Numbered from the stretch's first letter, positions 16,698 to 27,093 are shown. The stretch is DNA of 64,000 nt from Prochlorococcus marinus CUG1438 (GCA_017644325.1 JAEPLS010000001.1:310001-374000); one strand, 5' to 3'. Made by a program: numbers and translations. The notes: generated by a model from the letters alone, not told the origin.

Positions 16698-18335
16698 CTA
16701 TGTAATTACTGTAGGAGTTTCCATTTGCGTAAGTTTTGAAATGTTCAATAAAGCATCTAAATCATCTATTAGAGGTTTCAAAGCGATCTGAGGATTTAAC
16801 AAAAGATTCTGTTGAGGATCGAAAAATTTCTCAAAGTAAAGTCTTAATGTTGCACCCTTAGTTCCAGTTCCAGAAAGGCGCACAATTACTCGAGCATTAT
16901 CTTCAAGGACCAATCTTAAACCTTGATTTTCACTTATGGAATTATCAACGGGATCTAAATATGAAAAGTTATCTGCAACTTTAACTAAATTGCCAGCAAA
17001 CCTATTTCCTTTTAAATTTTCGAGCATAGAAGTTAGATTACCAAAGATTTGATTAGCAATATTTGACGGAATTGCCTCATAATCATGTCTTGAATAATAA
17101 TTCCTACCAAATTGTTTCCAATGATTCTGCATCAAATCACTTACCGAACATTTTTTCTCAGCTAAAACTTGTAACCAATACAAAACTGCCCATAGTCCAT
17201 CTTTTTCTCTCACATGATTACTACCTGTTCCGAAACTTTCTTCTCCACATAAAGTAATTAAATTAGAATCTAAAAGATTTCCAAAAAACTTCCAACCAGT
17301 AGGTGTCTCGAAACAAGGTATATTTAATGCTCGAGCGACATTATCAACCGCTGAGCTGGTTGGCATGGATCGTGCCACACCTGTAATACCATCTTTATAA
17401 CCAGGGACACATTTTGTGTTAGCAGTGATTACTGCAAGGCTATCACTAGGATTTACAAAACATCCACTTCCTAAAATCATATTCCTGTCTCCATCTCCAT
17501 CGCATGCAGCACCAAAACTATAAGATTTTTTATTTAGTAACAAATCAGCCAAGTGGGATGCGTAAGTAAGATTAGGATCAGGATGTAAACCTCCAAAATC
17601 TTTTAACGGGTTACCATTCATGACACAATCATGAGATAGACCCATTTTTTCAACAAAAATATTTTTTGCATATGGGCCTGTGACCGCATTCATTGCATCA
17701 AAGATTAACGAGAAGTCTTTTTTTAAAAAATCACTAATTTGATCAAAGTCAAAAATTTTCTCCATTAAATTAGAATAATCTGTTAATCCATCAATAATTA
17801 CTAAGGTAGTTTCGTCATAATGATAAGTTCCATATTCACTAAAATCAGGTAATTGAACTTTACAAATTTTATAACTAGTTAGTAATTGTGAAGCCTTAAA
17901 AATCTTATTAGTAATTATCTCAGGAGCTGGGCCACCATTAGAGATATTCAATTTCACTCCAAAGTCGCCATCAATCCCACCAGGATTATGGCTTGCAGAA
18001 AGAATAATTCCACCAATAGCGTTTTCTTTTCTAATTAAATGTGATGTCGCAGGAGTAGATAACAAACCGTATTTTGGAACAATAACCTTTTGAACTTTAT
18101 GAGCAATGCATATTTGGACAATTTTTTCTATTGCTTCAAGATTGCCATATCTGCCATCGCCACCAACTACTAATGTTGAACCTTCTAAATCTTCTAATGA
18201 TTGTAAGATTGCTTCAATAAAAACTTCTAAATAATGTTCTTCCTGAAACTTTAAAGTACTTTTTCTTAATCCAGAGGTACCTGGTTTTTGATCTAGAAAA
18301 GGAGAATTGATATTAATTACACTAACTTGATTCAT
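16698..18335 (-). CDS. pgm: Phosphoglucomutase
   Basis: This enzyme interconverts glucose-1-phosphate and glucose-6-phosphate, feeding glycogen and sugar-nucleotide synthesis. The phosphoserine loop is ILSASHNPGG, the Mg-binding loop CDGDGDRNM, the sugar-binding loop GEESFGTGS, and the phosphate-binding C-terminal motif RLSGTGTKGATLR. The length of 545 aa matches the eukaryote-like Pgm of cyanobacteria. It is probably first in a unit with rarA. Confidence 0.94.
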   Translation of the reverse strand: MNQVSVININSPFLDQKPGTSGLRKSTLKFQEEHYLEVFIEAILQSLEDLEGSTLVVGGDGRYGNLEAIEKIVQICIAHKVQKVIVPKYGLLSTPATSHLIRKENAIGGIILSASHNPGGIDGDFGVKLNISNGGPAPEIITNKIFKASQLLTSYKICKVQLPDFSEYGTYHYDETTLVIIDGLTDYSNLMEKIFDFDQISDFLKKDFSLIFDAMNAVTGPYAKNIFVEKMGLSHDCVMNGNPLKDFGGLHPDPNLTYASHLADLLLNKKSYSFGAACDGDGDRNMILGSGCFVNPSDSLAVITANTKCVPGYKDGITGVARSMPTSSAVDNVARALNIPCFETPTGWKFFGNLLDSNLITLCGEESFGTGSNHVREKDGLWAVLYWLQVLAEKKCSVSDLMQNHWKQFGRNYYSRHDYEAIPSNIANQIFGNLTSMLENLKGNRFAGNLVKVADNFSYLDPVDNSISENQGLRLVLEDNARVIVRLSGTGTKGATLRLYFEKFFDPQQNLLLNPQIALKPLIDDLDALLNISKLTQMETPTVIT

Positions 18336-18367
18336 ATTTTTAAGAAACTTTCAAAAATCTAACTAAA

Positions 18368-18538
18368 TTAATGAGGCATTTCGGAAGTTCTTAACATAGC
18401 GATAAACCATAATGAAGAAATTAATAATGCACTAAGAATTCCATAGTTAACACCAAATTTAGAAATTGTAATTGGAACTATTAATGGAAACGTTAATGCA
18501 CCAAACAATGGAGTAAAAGCTACAATTTTTTTCAGCAT
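18368..18538 (-). CDS. Small two-helix membrane protein
   Basis: This 56-aa frame starts MLKKIVAFTPLFGALTFPLI and continues through a short polar loop (SKFGVNYG) to a second hydrophobic segment (ILSALLISSLWFIAML), ending RTSEMPH. Two membrane helices are predicted. It sits 12 bases after the DUF4912 gene on the same strand. No family is recognised; the intact frame and membrane-protein pattern support it as real. Confidence 0.62.
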   Translation of the reverse strand: MLKKIVAFTPLFGALTFPLIVPITISKFGVNYGILSALLISSLWFIAMLRTSEMPH

Positions 18539-18550
18539 TAATTTAATTTA

Positions 18551-19651
18551 TTAAAACCATTCAGTCTCAGCATTATCTTTTTCATTAGTATCGTCAAGTG
18601 GTGTAGTTCTATCAAATTTCATTGATATACTTTTTTCTTGCTCACCAGATACATCAACAGCTTTAATATCATATTTTTGAGTTCCATCTCTAAATGGAAC
18701 TTGAATTCTAAAAGTACCATCTGCAGCAAGAGGTACATCTTCTCCACCTATTGTCAGTTTTGCAGAAGGGTCTGTTGCTCCATAAACAATTAATTCAGCA
18801 TCAGCAACGAGCCAAAAAGATCTATTTTTAACAATTCCGCTTCCAGAATCATTTAAACCTGATGACCATTTACCAGCACCTGAATCTGTAAGATTATCGT
18901 TGAGGTTTGTTGAATTTAAGTTTTCCATAAATTCTTCAGAACCAACTTTTCTTCTGAGAGGGATATTAGTTGCTGCTTGGTATAACCTTTCATGCATACC
19001 ATTTTGTTCTGAAACAACAGGATTAGAAATATCTGGGATTGAATCCGAAGTAGAATCTAAATTAAAAGGGACGAATTTATCAAGAATTTGCTCAGAAGGA
19101 TGGGACCCTGGAACATGGCTTATCGAAGAAAATGCCAATGACATCCAGTTAAAACCATATTTGTAACCTAATTCAACTTTATAATCTCTATCTGCTAGTG
19201 GAATCGGCAAGTACCACTCAGTACTGTAACTATCAACTGCTATCTCCCTAAGTGTTCCTTGATTCAAGTTACTTCCTTCAGAACCAGTTGCATCAAATAA
19301 TCGTAAACATAATTTATTAGCTCCCAAAGATTGTGCTTTTTCTCTATCTGCATCAGAAATTTGCCAAAAAACATAAGCCCAATCTGGATCTCGGGGTAGA
19401 AAAACTACATTTGTTTTAACTTCTTGATTACTATTAAATGCATTGGACTCAGAAATTTCTTCAGATTTTGGCTGAGGGGTTACAATATATGTTTTTTTTG
19501 TAGATTTTTCTTGATATTTAAGTATTAAGTCAACTAAAACGACTTTTGTTTTGCGACTGTATAGCGGAACCGATAATTTACTTGCTTCTTGACGTAATTG
19601 TCTGAGGGTTAGTGAGAGTAATTGATCTTTATTCATGATCCCATCAGCCAC
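18551..19651 (-). CDS. DUF4912 domain protein with N-terminal SAP/Rho-N-like region
   Basis: This 366-aa soluble protein begins with a helical segment, LRQLRQEASKLSVPLYSRKT, that resembles SAP/Rho-N DNA-binding modules. The middle (about residues 75-180) contains RDPDWAYVFWQISDADREKA, typical of DUF4912. A later segment (about 275-345) looks like an immunoglobulin-like beta domain. The start is GTG at 19651, with GGAG 8 bases upstream; ATG at 19636 is the alternative. Function is unknown; cyanobacterial homologues are common. Confidence 0.78.
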   Translation of the reverse strand: MADGIMNKDQLLSLTLRQLRQEASKLSVPLYSRKTKVVLVDLILKYQEKSTKKTYIVTPQPKSEEISESNAFNSNQEVKTNVVFLPRDPDWAYVFWQISDADREKAQSLGANKLCLRLFDATGSEGSNLNQGTLREIAVDSYSTEWYLPIPLADRDYKVELGYKYGFNWMSLAFSSISHVPGSHPSEQILDKFVPFNLDSTSDSIPDISNPVVSEQNGMHERLYQAATNIPLRRKVGSEEFMENLNSTNLNDNLTDSGAGKWSSGLNDSGSGIVKNRSFWLVADAELIVYGATDPSAKLTIGGEDVPLAADGTFRIQVPFRDGTQKYDIKAVDVSGEQEKSISMKFDRTTPLDDTNEKDNAETEWF

Positions 19652-19917
19652 TTTAAATTCTCCGTTTTTATTTGGGATCAGTATGTTCTTTTTTTTTAGG
19701 AATTGTGTGTCTTTTTGGTCTGTCGTCAGGATCCTCTGACTACTAAAGAATTCTCAAAATTGATATTTCTCTTCAAAACAGTTGGTATCAAAGCAATTAA
19801 TTAATTTTCAGATCTTTTTGAAATGTAAATTAATTTTCTTTTTTTTTAAATTTTATTACCTGAATTTGTTAACGACTCAACAAAAATATATTTTTTCTTC
19901 GGGATCAAAAAGAGAAT
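19652..19917. other. Intergenic region with a 5-bp-stem hairpin
   Basis: This 266-base gap separates two minus-strand genes and holds no convincing ORF. At 19725-19740 the arms GTCAG and CTGAC enclose a 6-base loop, about 75 bases upstream of the DUF4912 start, so the hairpin would lie in that gene's leader if transcription starts further upstream. It is not followed by a T-run on the minus strand and is not a standard terminator. Confidence 0.4.
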
Positions 19918-20271
19918 TCAGCGTTGTTTAACTAAAAGTACTAAATCATGTATCTCTAAATCCTCAATACTTTTACCGATTTTTTTTGAAAAAGTACTTA
20001 ATTTTTTCGAAGTGGATTCTAACTGCTCATAAAAAAGATCACTAAATTTTTTGTCATTAAATTCTTTGGATTGGTTATCACACCATTCTCTCAGGGGATT
20101 TTTATTTTGATATTCCAAACTATTATCTACATTAATAATTTTTAAAATCTGAAGGCAATGAGCGAGTATTCTTAAATGATGTTTCTGCATTATAGGTAGA
20201 TCAAGATTATCAATTTCTTGAATAGTTTCTATGTTTAATGGGTTAGATAAGGGATCAAGATGATTAGACAT
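19918..20271 (-). CDS. Hypothetical protein divergent from the suf operon
   Basis: This 117-aa predicted all-helical soluble protein includes LPIMQKHHLRILAHCLQILK. It lacks the helix-turn-helix and four-Cys cluster expected of the SufR repressor that often sits divergent to sufB in cyanobacteria, so SufR is not supported. Two cysteines are present (LAHC and REWC). It is separated from sufB by 94 bases that must carry both promoters. Function is unknown. Confidence 0.6.
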   Translation of the reverse strand: MSNHLDPLSNPLNIETIQEIDNLDLPIMQKHHLRILAHCLQILKIINVDNSLEYQNKNPLREWCDNQSKEFNDKKFSDLFYEQLESTSKKLSTFSKKIGKSIEDLEIHDLVLLVKQR

Positions 20272-20330
20272 TAATTTTTAGTTTAATAAAGGAAAAAAAC
20301 TCAATATTGGGGTTATCTTTCGTTAAAGTA

Positions 20331-20336
20331 TATAAA
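20331..20336 (+). promoter_or_regulatory. Candidate sufB -10 element
   Basis: TATAAA lies 29 bases before the sufB ATG. TTGGGG at 20307-20312 is a weak -35 with an 18-base spacer. No inverted repeat of the SufR type (CAAC...GTTG) is seen around it. The assignment is by pattern only. Confidence 0.35.
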
Positions 20337-20365
20337 GCTAATTGTAATAAGTTATTTTTGATAAC

Positions 20366-21808
20366 ATGGTCAACGAAAATTTAGTTAAAGATGTAGTAAA
20401 AGAGCCTTACAAATATGGTTTCGTTACTGATATTGAAACTGAAAAAATAGAAAAGGGTTTAAATGAAGACATCATAAAATTAATTTCAAAGAAAAAAGAA
20501 GAGCCAAAATTTCTTCTTGATTTTAGATTGAAAGCCTTTAAAAAATGGCAAAAAATGAAAGAGCCTGATTGGGCAGCATTAGGATATAAAAAAATTGATT
20601 ATCAAGATATTATTTATTACTCTGCTCCTAAGCAAAAAGAGAAAATTTCTAGCTTAGATGAAGTTGATCCCAAACTTCTTGAGACTTTTGACAAATTAGG
20701 AATACCCCTCACGGAGCAAAAAAAACTCACAAATGTAGCAGTAGATGCTGTCTTTGATAGTGTTTCTATAGCAACAACTTTTAGAGAAGAACTTGCTGAG
20801 CATGGAGTTATATTTTGCTCAATTAGTGAAGCAGTAAAAAATCACGCGGATTTGATTGAAAAATATTTGGGTACAGTGGTTCCGGCTAGTGATAATTATT
20901 TTGCAGCACTAAATTCTGCAGTTTTTAGTGATGGTTCTTTTGTTTACATCCCAAAAGGTGTTACCTGCCCTATGGATCTATCTTCCTACTTCAGAATTAA
21001 TAGTGGAGATTCAGGACAATTCGAAAGAACATTAATCATTGCTGAAGAATCAAGTTCTGTAAGTTATCTAGAAGGTTGTACAGCTCCAATGTTTGATACA
21101 AATACCCTACATGCAGCAGTTGTAGAGCTCATAGCATTAGATGACGCCTCAATAAAATATTCAACAGTGCAAAATTGGTATGCTGGTGATGAAGAAGGTA
21201 TTGGCGGAATTTTTAATTTTGTCACCAAGAGAGGAAAATGTTTAGGTAAGAGAAGTAAAATTAGCTGGTCTCAAGTTGAAACAGGGTCTGCAATTACTTG
21301 GAAATATCCTAGCTGTCTTCTTTTAGGGGAAGAATCTGTAGGAGAATTTTATTCAGTGGCTCTCACCAATAATCTTCAGCAAGCAGATACCGGCACGAAA
21401 ATGATCCATATTGGTCCTAAGACCAAATCAACTATTGTTAGCAAAGGTATTAGTGCAGGTAACTCAAAAAATAGCTATAGAGGTCTTGTCAAAATGGGGA
21501 CAAAAGCTACAGGATCAAGAAATTACAGTCAATGTGATTCAATGTTAATAGGGGATCAAGCTTCTGCAAATACATTCCCTTACATCAAATCTCAACAACC
21601 CAATTCTGAAATTGAGCATGAAGCAAGCACATGTAGAATCTCAGAAGATCAACTTTTTTATCTCCAAAGCAGAGGTATAGAATTTGAGGAAGCAGTATCT
21701 ATGATGGTCAGCGGTTTTTGCAGAGATGTATTTAATCAATTACCTATGGAATTTGCTGCTGAAGCAGATAAGTTACTGGCACTTAAACTAGAGGGATCAG
21801 TAGGTTAA
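20366..21808 (+). CDS. sufB: Fe-S cluster assembly scaffold SufB
   Basis: SufB is the scaffold of the SUF system; with SufC and SufD it builds Fe-S clusters, chiefly for photosystem I and ferredoxins in cyanobacteria. The protein has the beta-helix core with YLEGCTAPM, and the C-terminal segment [21 protein letters not shown] carries the conserved Cys, Glu and Asp. The length of 480 aa is normal. It is first in sufBCDS, with 21 bases to sufC. Expression is usually iron- and oxidative-stress responsive; no repressor gene is nearby. Confidence 0.97.
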   Translation: MVNENLVKDVVKEPYKYGFVTDIETEKIEKGLNEDIIKLISKKKEEPKFLLDFRLKAFKKWQKMKEPDWAALGYKKIDYQDIIYYSAPKQKEKISSLDEVDPKLLETFDKLGIPLTEQKKLTNVAVDAVFDSVSIATTFREELAEHGVIFCSISEAVKNHADLIEKYLGTVVPASDNYFAALNSAVFSDGSFVYIPKGVTCPMDLSSYFRINSGDSGQFERTLIIAEESSSVSYLEGCTAPMFDTNTLHAAVVELIALDDASIKYSTVQNWYAGDEEGIGGIFNFVTKRGKCLGKRSKISWSQVETGSAITWKYPSCLLLGEESVGEFYSVALTNNLQQADTGTKMIHIGPKTKSTIVSKGISAGNSKNSYRGLVKMGTKATGSRNYSQCDSMLIGDQASANTFPYIKSQQPNSEIEHEASTCRISEDQLFYLQSRGIEFEEAVSMMVSGFCRDVFNQLPMEFAAEADKLLALKLEGSVG

Positions 21809-21829
21809 TTAATCAATTTCTAAACTGAA

Positions 21830-22615
21830 ATGCAAAGTAAAATGAAAGAATCAGATCCAATTTTAGAAGTTGACAATCTCTCTGCATCTACTGATAATCT
21901 TCCAATTTTAAAAGGGGTTTCGCTTACTGTCTATCCTGGAGAAATCCATGCCATTATGGGAAGAAATGGATGTGGCAAAAGTACTCTTTCGAAAATCATT
22001 GCAGGTCATCCCTCGTATAATATTACAAATGGCGACATAAAATTTTTAGGTGAAAACATCAACTCTCTAGAACCTGAAGAGAGATCTCAATCAGGAATTT
22101 TTCTTGGTTTTCAATACCCAATTGAAATTCCAGGTGTAAGTAATCTTGAGTTTCTTAGGGTTTCAACTAATGCTAGAAGGAAATTCCTCAACAAAGAAGA
22201 ATTGGATACTTTTGATTTTGAAGAATTAGTCAAAGAAAAGTTAGAAATTGTGAAAATGGATCACGCGTTCCTATCAAGAAGTGTCAATCAAGGCTTTTCC
22301 GGAGGTGAAAAAAAAAGAAATGAGATTCTGCAAATGGCTTTACTTGAGCCCAAGATCGCAATATTAGATGAGACCGATTCTGGTCTAGATATCGATGCTC
22401 TAAGAATAGTGGCATCAGGAATTAAAAAAATATCTAATGCACAAACTGGAATCATACTTATTACCCACTATCAAAGATTATTAGATGAAATTAAACCAAA
22501 TTATGTCCATGTTATGTCAGACGGGCAAATCATAAAAACTGGTGAGAGTGATCTTGCTATGGAGCTTGAGGAAAAAGGGTATGAATGGACTGATAACTTT
22601 ATAAAAGAGACCTAA
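21830..22615 (+). CDS. sufC: SUF system ATPase SufC
   Basis: This ABC-type ATPase drives the SufBCD scaffold complex. Walker A is [10 protein letters not shown], the signature motif is [11 protein letters not shown], Walker B/D-loop is [15 protein letters not shown], and the H-loop is LITHYQRLL. The extra insertion typical of SufC is present. The length of 261 aa is normal. A second in-frame ATG 12 bases in (MKESDP) may be the true start. It lies 4 bases before sufD. Confidence 0.97.
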   Translation: MQSKMKESDPILEVDNLSASTDNLPILKGVSLTVYPGEIHAIMGRNGCGKSTLSKIIAGHPSYNITNGDIKFLGENINSLEPEERSQSGIFLGFQYPIEIPGVSNLEFLRVSTNARRKFLNKEELDTFDFEELVKEKLEIVKMDHAFLSRSVNQGFSGGEKKRNEILQMALLEPKIAILDETDSGLDIDALRIVASGIKKISNAQTGIILITHYQRLLDEIKPNYVHVMSDGQIIKTGESDLAMELEEKGYEWTDNFIKET

Positions 22616-22619
22616 ACAA

Positions 22620-23837
22620 ATGGAAATTATTGAAAAAATAAAAACTAATAAATCGGATGATAGCCTAACAGAAATTCAAAAAATCTGTCTTCATAAATTA
22701 CAATCAAGCCCTCTCCCTAATCCTAAAAGTGAACTATGGAGACTTTCAAATAAATCAAAATTGTCAAACTTTTTAGATTTCTCAGTTAATGAAAAAAATT
22801 CAAAATTTGATATACCATTTCCGAAAAATTCTCAAAGTACTATTAGATTAATAATTGGTGAGAATTGCCAAATTAAATTAATAGAGAAAAATTATTCAAT
22901 ACAGCAATTAAGTGAGGATGAGTTACAAAAATATATCAAGGAACAGATATCTTTTTTTAAGCAAAACGAAAATTGGAGTGACCTACTAAATCTGTCTTTA
23001 AGTTGTAAAAATAATATTTTGGGATTAAAAATAAATGGATCAGAAATTCCTCCTATTGAAATTTTTAGTCACGCATCAAGTAATTCTTTAACCACAAAAA
23101 CCCTCGTAATATTTTTTGAAAAGAATTGTGATGTTGAATTATTACAAGTAAATCTTGGTAAAGAAAACTCTTCATTATCTCAATCAACTTTCTTTTGCTT
23201 GAAAGAAAATAGTTCCGTAAATCATGGTGTTGTTTCATACGGTGAAAACAGATCCAATCTATTAAATTCTCTCAATGTAATTCAACAAAAAAATAGTGCA
23301 TATAACTTAGGATCTTTACATTTCAAATTCAATTACGCGAGATTCGAAATTAGTATTAAACAATCTGCTGGAAACGCTAAAACAAATATCAAAGGTATGC
23401 AAATAACAAAAAATGATGAGCAGATTTCAACCTATACAAAAATAGAATTTAATGGTCCAAATGGATTTCTAGATCAAATTAATAAATCACTTGCTGATGA
23501 TAAATCACATGCAATATTTGAAGGTTCAATAATAGTTCCGAAAATTGCCCAAAGAACTGATGCTTCCCAATTAAGCAGAAATTTACTTTTATCAAATCTC
23601 GCACAAATAGATACCAAACCTCAATTAGAAATAATTGCTGATGATGTCAAATGCAAACATGGTGCTACAATCTCGCAACTAAATGAAGAAGAACTTTTTT
23701 ATATGCGAACACGAGGGATCACATTAATAGAAGCAAGTAAACTACAATTAAGTTCTTACTTTCAAGAAATAATTTCATTTATTCCCATTTCAAAAGATAA
23801 ATGGGATTTGCTTGATAAACTTTTAAATGAGAATTAA
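22620..23837 (+). CDS. sufD: Fe-S cluster assembly protein SufD
   Basis: SufD is the paralogous partner of SufB in the SufBC2D complex and is involved in iron acquisition. The C-terminal half carries DDVKCKHGATISQLNEEELF, the conserved SufD segment with Cys and His that contributes a cluster-building residue. The N-terminal part is divergent, as is usual for picocyanobacteria. The length of 405 aa is normal. The stop overlaps the sufS start by one base (TAATGG), suggesting translational coupling. Confidence 0.95.
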   Translation: MEIIEKIKTNKSDDSLTEIQKICLHKLQSSPLPNPKSELWRLSNKSKLSNFLDFSVNEKNSKFDIPFPKNSQSTIRLIIGENCQIKLIEKNYSIQQLSEDELQKYIKEQISFFKQNENWSDLLNLSLSCKNNILGLKINGSEIPPIEIFSHASSNSLTTKTLVIFFEKNCDVELLQVNLGKENSSLSQSTFFCLKENSSVNHGVVSYGENRSNLLNSLNVIQQKNSAYNLGSLHFKFNYARFEISIKQSAGNAKTNIKGMQITKNDEQISTYTKIEFNGPNGFLDQINKSLADDKSHAIFEGSIIVPKIAQRTDASQLSRNLLLSNLAQIDTKPQLEIIADDVKCKHGATISQLNEEELFYMRTRGITLIEASKLQLSSYFQEIISFIPISKDKWDLLDKLLNEN

Positions 23838-25090
23838 TGGAAACGATTCAAAATTTTCCTGAAATAACGAAGAAAGACTTTCCTCTTTTAAATAAGAACT
23901 TAAAAAGTAATGAGCAAATTATTTATTTAGACCATGCGGCAACCACACAAAAACCAATACAAGTTTTAAAGAAAATTGATGAATATTACAAAAACTTTAA
24001 TGCCAATGTTCATAGAGGGGCACATCAATTAAGTGCTAAAGCAACAGAAGAATTTGAAAATGCACGATATTTAATTAGCAAATATATAAAAGCGAATTCA
24101 GCAAAAGAAATTATTTTCACAAGAAATGCTACTGAGGCAATCAATCTAGTAGCTAGATCATGGGGCGAATATTCATTAAAAGAAAACGATGAAATTCTCT
24201 TATCAATAATGGAGCATCATAGCAATATTGTTCCATGGCAAATGGTTGCAGCAAAAAATAAATGCAAATTAAAGTTTATAGGTATAGATAAAGATGGGAG
24301 ATTAGATATAGACGACTTTAAATCAAAACTAACATCTAGAACTAAACTTGTTAGCCTAGTACATGTTAGTAATACTTTAGGTTGCTGTAATCCAATCAAA
24401 GAAATAACTAAATTAGCTAAACAAAAAGGTGCTTTAGTGTTAATAGATGCATGTCAAAGTTTGGCTCATCAAAAACTGGATGTGATTGATCTTAATATAG
24501 ATTTTTTAGCTGGATCAGGACATAAATTATGCGGTCCTACAGGTATTGGTTTCCTCTGGTCAAGAAAAGAAATCCTAGAAAAAATTCCTCCTCTCTTTGG
24601 AGGTGGCGAAATGATTCAAGATGTTTTTGAAGAGACAAGTACTTGGGCAGAGCTACCACACAAATTTGAAGCTGGAACTCCAGCCATTGCAGAAGCAATA
24701 GGTCTTGCAGAAGCAATCAATTATATTAACAATATTGGATTGAATAAAATTCATGAATATGAAAATACTATTACTAAATATTTATTTGAAAAATTAAATC
24801 AAATAGAAAATATTGAAATCATCGGTCCATCGCCAGAGATAGATCCATACAGAGCCTCACTTGCCACCTTTTATATAAAAAATATACATTCAAATGATAT
24901 TGCTGAAATTCTTGATTCAAAAGGAATTTGCATCAGAAGTGGCCACCATTGCTGTCAACCTCTTCACAGATACATTGGAATTAAATCAACAGCTAGAGTC
25001 AGCATGAATTTCACAACTAATAAGGAAGAAATTGATATGTTTATAGAAAAATTAAAAGATACTATTGATTTTCTAAAAATCAATTCTTAA
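23837..25090 (+). CDS. sufS: Cysteine desulfurase SufS
   Basis: This PLP-dependent group II desulfurase supplies sulfur to SufBCD. The PLP lysine lies in GSGHKLCGPTGIGF, substrate-binding histidines are in MEHHSNIVPW, and the active-site Cys is in RSGHHCCQPLH. The length of 417 aa is normal. It is last in sufBCDS; a SufE partner is not present in this window. Its 3' end overlaps the convergent S9 peptidase by 4 bases. Confidence 0.96.
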   Translation: METIQNFPEITKKDFPLLNKNLKSNEQIIYLDHAATTQKPIQVLKKIDEYYKNFNANVHRGAHQLSAKATEEFENARYLISKYIKANSAKEIIFTRNATEAINLVARSWGEYSLKENDEILLSIMEHHSNIVPWQMVAAKNKCKLKFIGIDKDGRLDIDDFKSKLTSRTKLVSLVHVSNTLGCCNPIKEITKLAKQKGALVLIDACQSLAHQKLDVIDLNIDFLAGSGHKLCGPTGIGFLWSRKEILEKIPPLFGGGEMIQDVFEETSTWAELPHKFEAGTPAIAEAIGLAEAINYINNIGLNKIHEYENTITKYLFEKLNQIENIEIIGPSPEIDPYRASLATFYIKNIHSNDIAEILDSKGICIRSGHHCCQPLHRYIGIKSTARVSMNFTTNKEEIDMFIEKLKDTIDFLKINS

Positions 25091-27012
25091 ATATTCAAAG
25101 CATTTTTTAAAAATTCCTGAGTTTTTTGCATTACTAATTCTTTATTTTCAATATTTCTAAAACCATGACCTTCATTATCAAAAAAAATAACTTCTGAATA
25201 TTTATTATTCTGAATCAAAATTTCTTGAATTTTTAAAGTTTGTTTATAAGAAATCACTGTATCTTTTTTTCCGTGAAACAATAAGATAGGTTTTTTTATT
25301 TTTTTAATATGATTTATCGGTGATCTATTTATATAATCATCATGGTTTTTTGCATAATTTCCTACCAAAGATTTTAAATAATCTTTTTCAAACCTATGAG
25401 TGTTGTGATGCATATCCTTCAAATCAATAACAGGATATTTACAAATTGCTGCTGTAAAAATAGACCCATATAATAAACAATTCAGGGCAGTTAACCCACC
25501 AGCACTATTACCAAAAATTACTACTTTTTCACTATCAACTTGATTTGAATTAATTAATTCAAGAGCTAGTGATTTGCAATCATAAGAATCAACAATACCC
25601 CATTTATAATTCAACCTCTCTCTATATGCTTTACCAAATCCTGATGATCCTCCATAATTAACTTCAGCAACAAAAAATCCCTTCGATGTCCAATATTGAA
25701 CTTCAGAATTATATGATCCATCAAAAAATGAAGTTGGTCCACTATGAGCTCTAACAAAAAGCGGTGGTTTTCTAAATTTTTCAAGAAGTGGCCTATATAA
25801 AAAAGAATGAGTAGATTTATCTTCAAAACCTTTAAACCAAAAAGATTCAGGTTTTAAACAATCTTTTATATATTCAGCATTGATTTCCTCAAAAACATTT
25901 AATAAAACTTCCTTTTTAAAATCAATTTCAAGTAAATTTCCAAGAAAATCAGATCCATGACCTTTCAAAACTACTTTCTTCTCAAAAACACTAAAATCAC
26001 TTATTGAAGTAAAAGGAGTAGAAAATTCTTTAACGAATTGAAGATCTTTATATTGTTCAATTACTAAATTATTTTCTTTTTTTGCTAAACAAAATAAATC
26101 TTTTATATCCCCTGAAAAAAATGTTATTCCTGAGACCCACTGAGGTACTCCATATTCAACAAAATTTCTCTCTACTCTTTTTATAATAACAACATTCTCA
26201 ATTTTACTAGCATCTAAGAACAATAAATTCCACCATCCAGAACTATCTTCAGAACATACTAAAAGAGTTTCACTTATCCAATAAGGCTGAAAAAAAGAAA
26301 CATTTTTTTTAGCATTAATCAGCTTATCTGAGAATTTTTTTATTTTTGTTATCTCTCCATCTAAATCAATTTGAGCAAAACAAAGATCATTTTTCTCCCA
26401 GGGCATGTATGGCGAATCCCACTCGACCCAAGAAAGTAAGCTAACAGAAGTATTAGAAGATAATTCTCCAGCGAAATTTTTAAATTTTTTTATTAGATAA
26501 ATATCTTGTTTAGTTTTTTTTAAGTTTAAAGAAAATAAGTAATCTCTATTATTTATTTCACAAATACCATACAAAAAATTTTTTTGAGAAATAACAAATG
26601 AAGAATCGAAATTTCCATTAATTGATTTAGATAGTTGTCTCGGTTCTTGAACTGGATCGAGATATCTTTTTTGACTTCTATAATTTAATGCTACCTCTTT
26701 AAAAATTTGTAACCATACTGCGTTGGTAATCTGATCTATCCATATCAAATAAAAATTTTTTTTAAAATATATACATTTATAAGATTTACCACCATATCCA
26801 TGAAAGTTATTTTTAATATTATATTTTTTACTTGTTAATTTCTGAGGAAACGCTTCTTTTTCATTAAATGGTCTTGCAAAAATAGCATTTTCATTTTGAC
26901 CTTCACCAACAAGATCAATCCAAAAAATGATATCCCTAACAATAGTTAATTCCTTAAAAGATTTTTTTTTAAATACAGTTTGACTAACTTTTAACTGCTC
27001 ATCATTACTCAT
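25087..27012 (-). CDS. S9 family prolyl-oligopeptidase-like hydrolase
   Basis: This two-part serine hydrolase has an N-terminal seven-bladed beta-propeller-like region (to about residue 380). An alpha/beta hydrolase domain follows, with nucleophile Ser in FGNSAGG, Asp in FHGKKDTVIS and His in NEGHGFRN. The start is taken as ATG at 27012 (MSNDEQLKVSQ), giving 641 aa; an ATG at 27036 is less likely. No signal peptide is evident, so a cytosolic oligopeptidase or acyl-aminoacyl peptidase is inferred. Confidence 0.88.
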   Translation of the reverse strand: MSNDEQLKVSQTVFKKKSFKELTIVRDIIFWIDLVGEGQNENAIFARPFNEKEAFPQKLTSKKYNIKNNFHGYGGKSYKCIYFKKNFYLIWIDQITNAVWLQIFKEVALNYRSQKRYLDPVQEPRQLSKSINGNFDSSFVISQKNFLYGICEINNRDYLFSLNLKKTKQDIYLIKKFKNFAGELSSNTSVSLLSWVEWDSPYMPWEKNDLCFAQIDLDGEITKIKKFSDKLINAKKNVSFFQPYWISETLLVCSEDSSGWWNLLFLDASKIENVVIIKRVERNFVEYGVPQWVSGITFFSGDIKDLFCLAKKENNLVIEQYKDLQFVKEFSTPFTSISDFSVFEKKVVLKGHGSDFLGNLLEIDFKKEVLLNVFEEINAEYIKDCLKPESFWFKGFEDKSTHSFLYRPLLEKFRKPPLFVRAHSGPTSFFDGSYNSEVQYWTSKGFFVAEVNYGGSSGFGKAYRERLNYKWGIVDSYDCKSLALELINSNQVDSEKVVIFGNSAGGLTALNCLLYGSIFTAAICKYPVIDLKDMHHNTHRFEKDYLKSLVGNYAKNHDDYINRSPINHIKKIKKPILLFHGKKDTVISYKQTLKIQEILIQNNKYSEVIFFDNEGHGFRNIENKELVMQKTQEFLKNALNI

Positions 27013-27093
27013 TTTTAAAAAATATAAAGAATGCAAATTAAAGTGCTAGTATTTTTATAGCTAAACTCTCAATTAAAAACCTTTTTTTTCAAC

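Noticed and set aside
19918-20271. Divergent gene as sufR
   Set aside because: It is too short, has no helix-turn-helix and lacks the expected Cys set.
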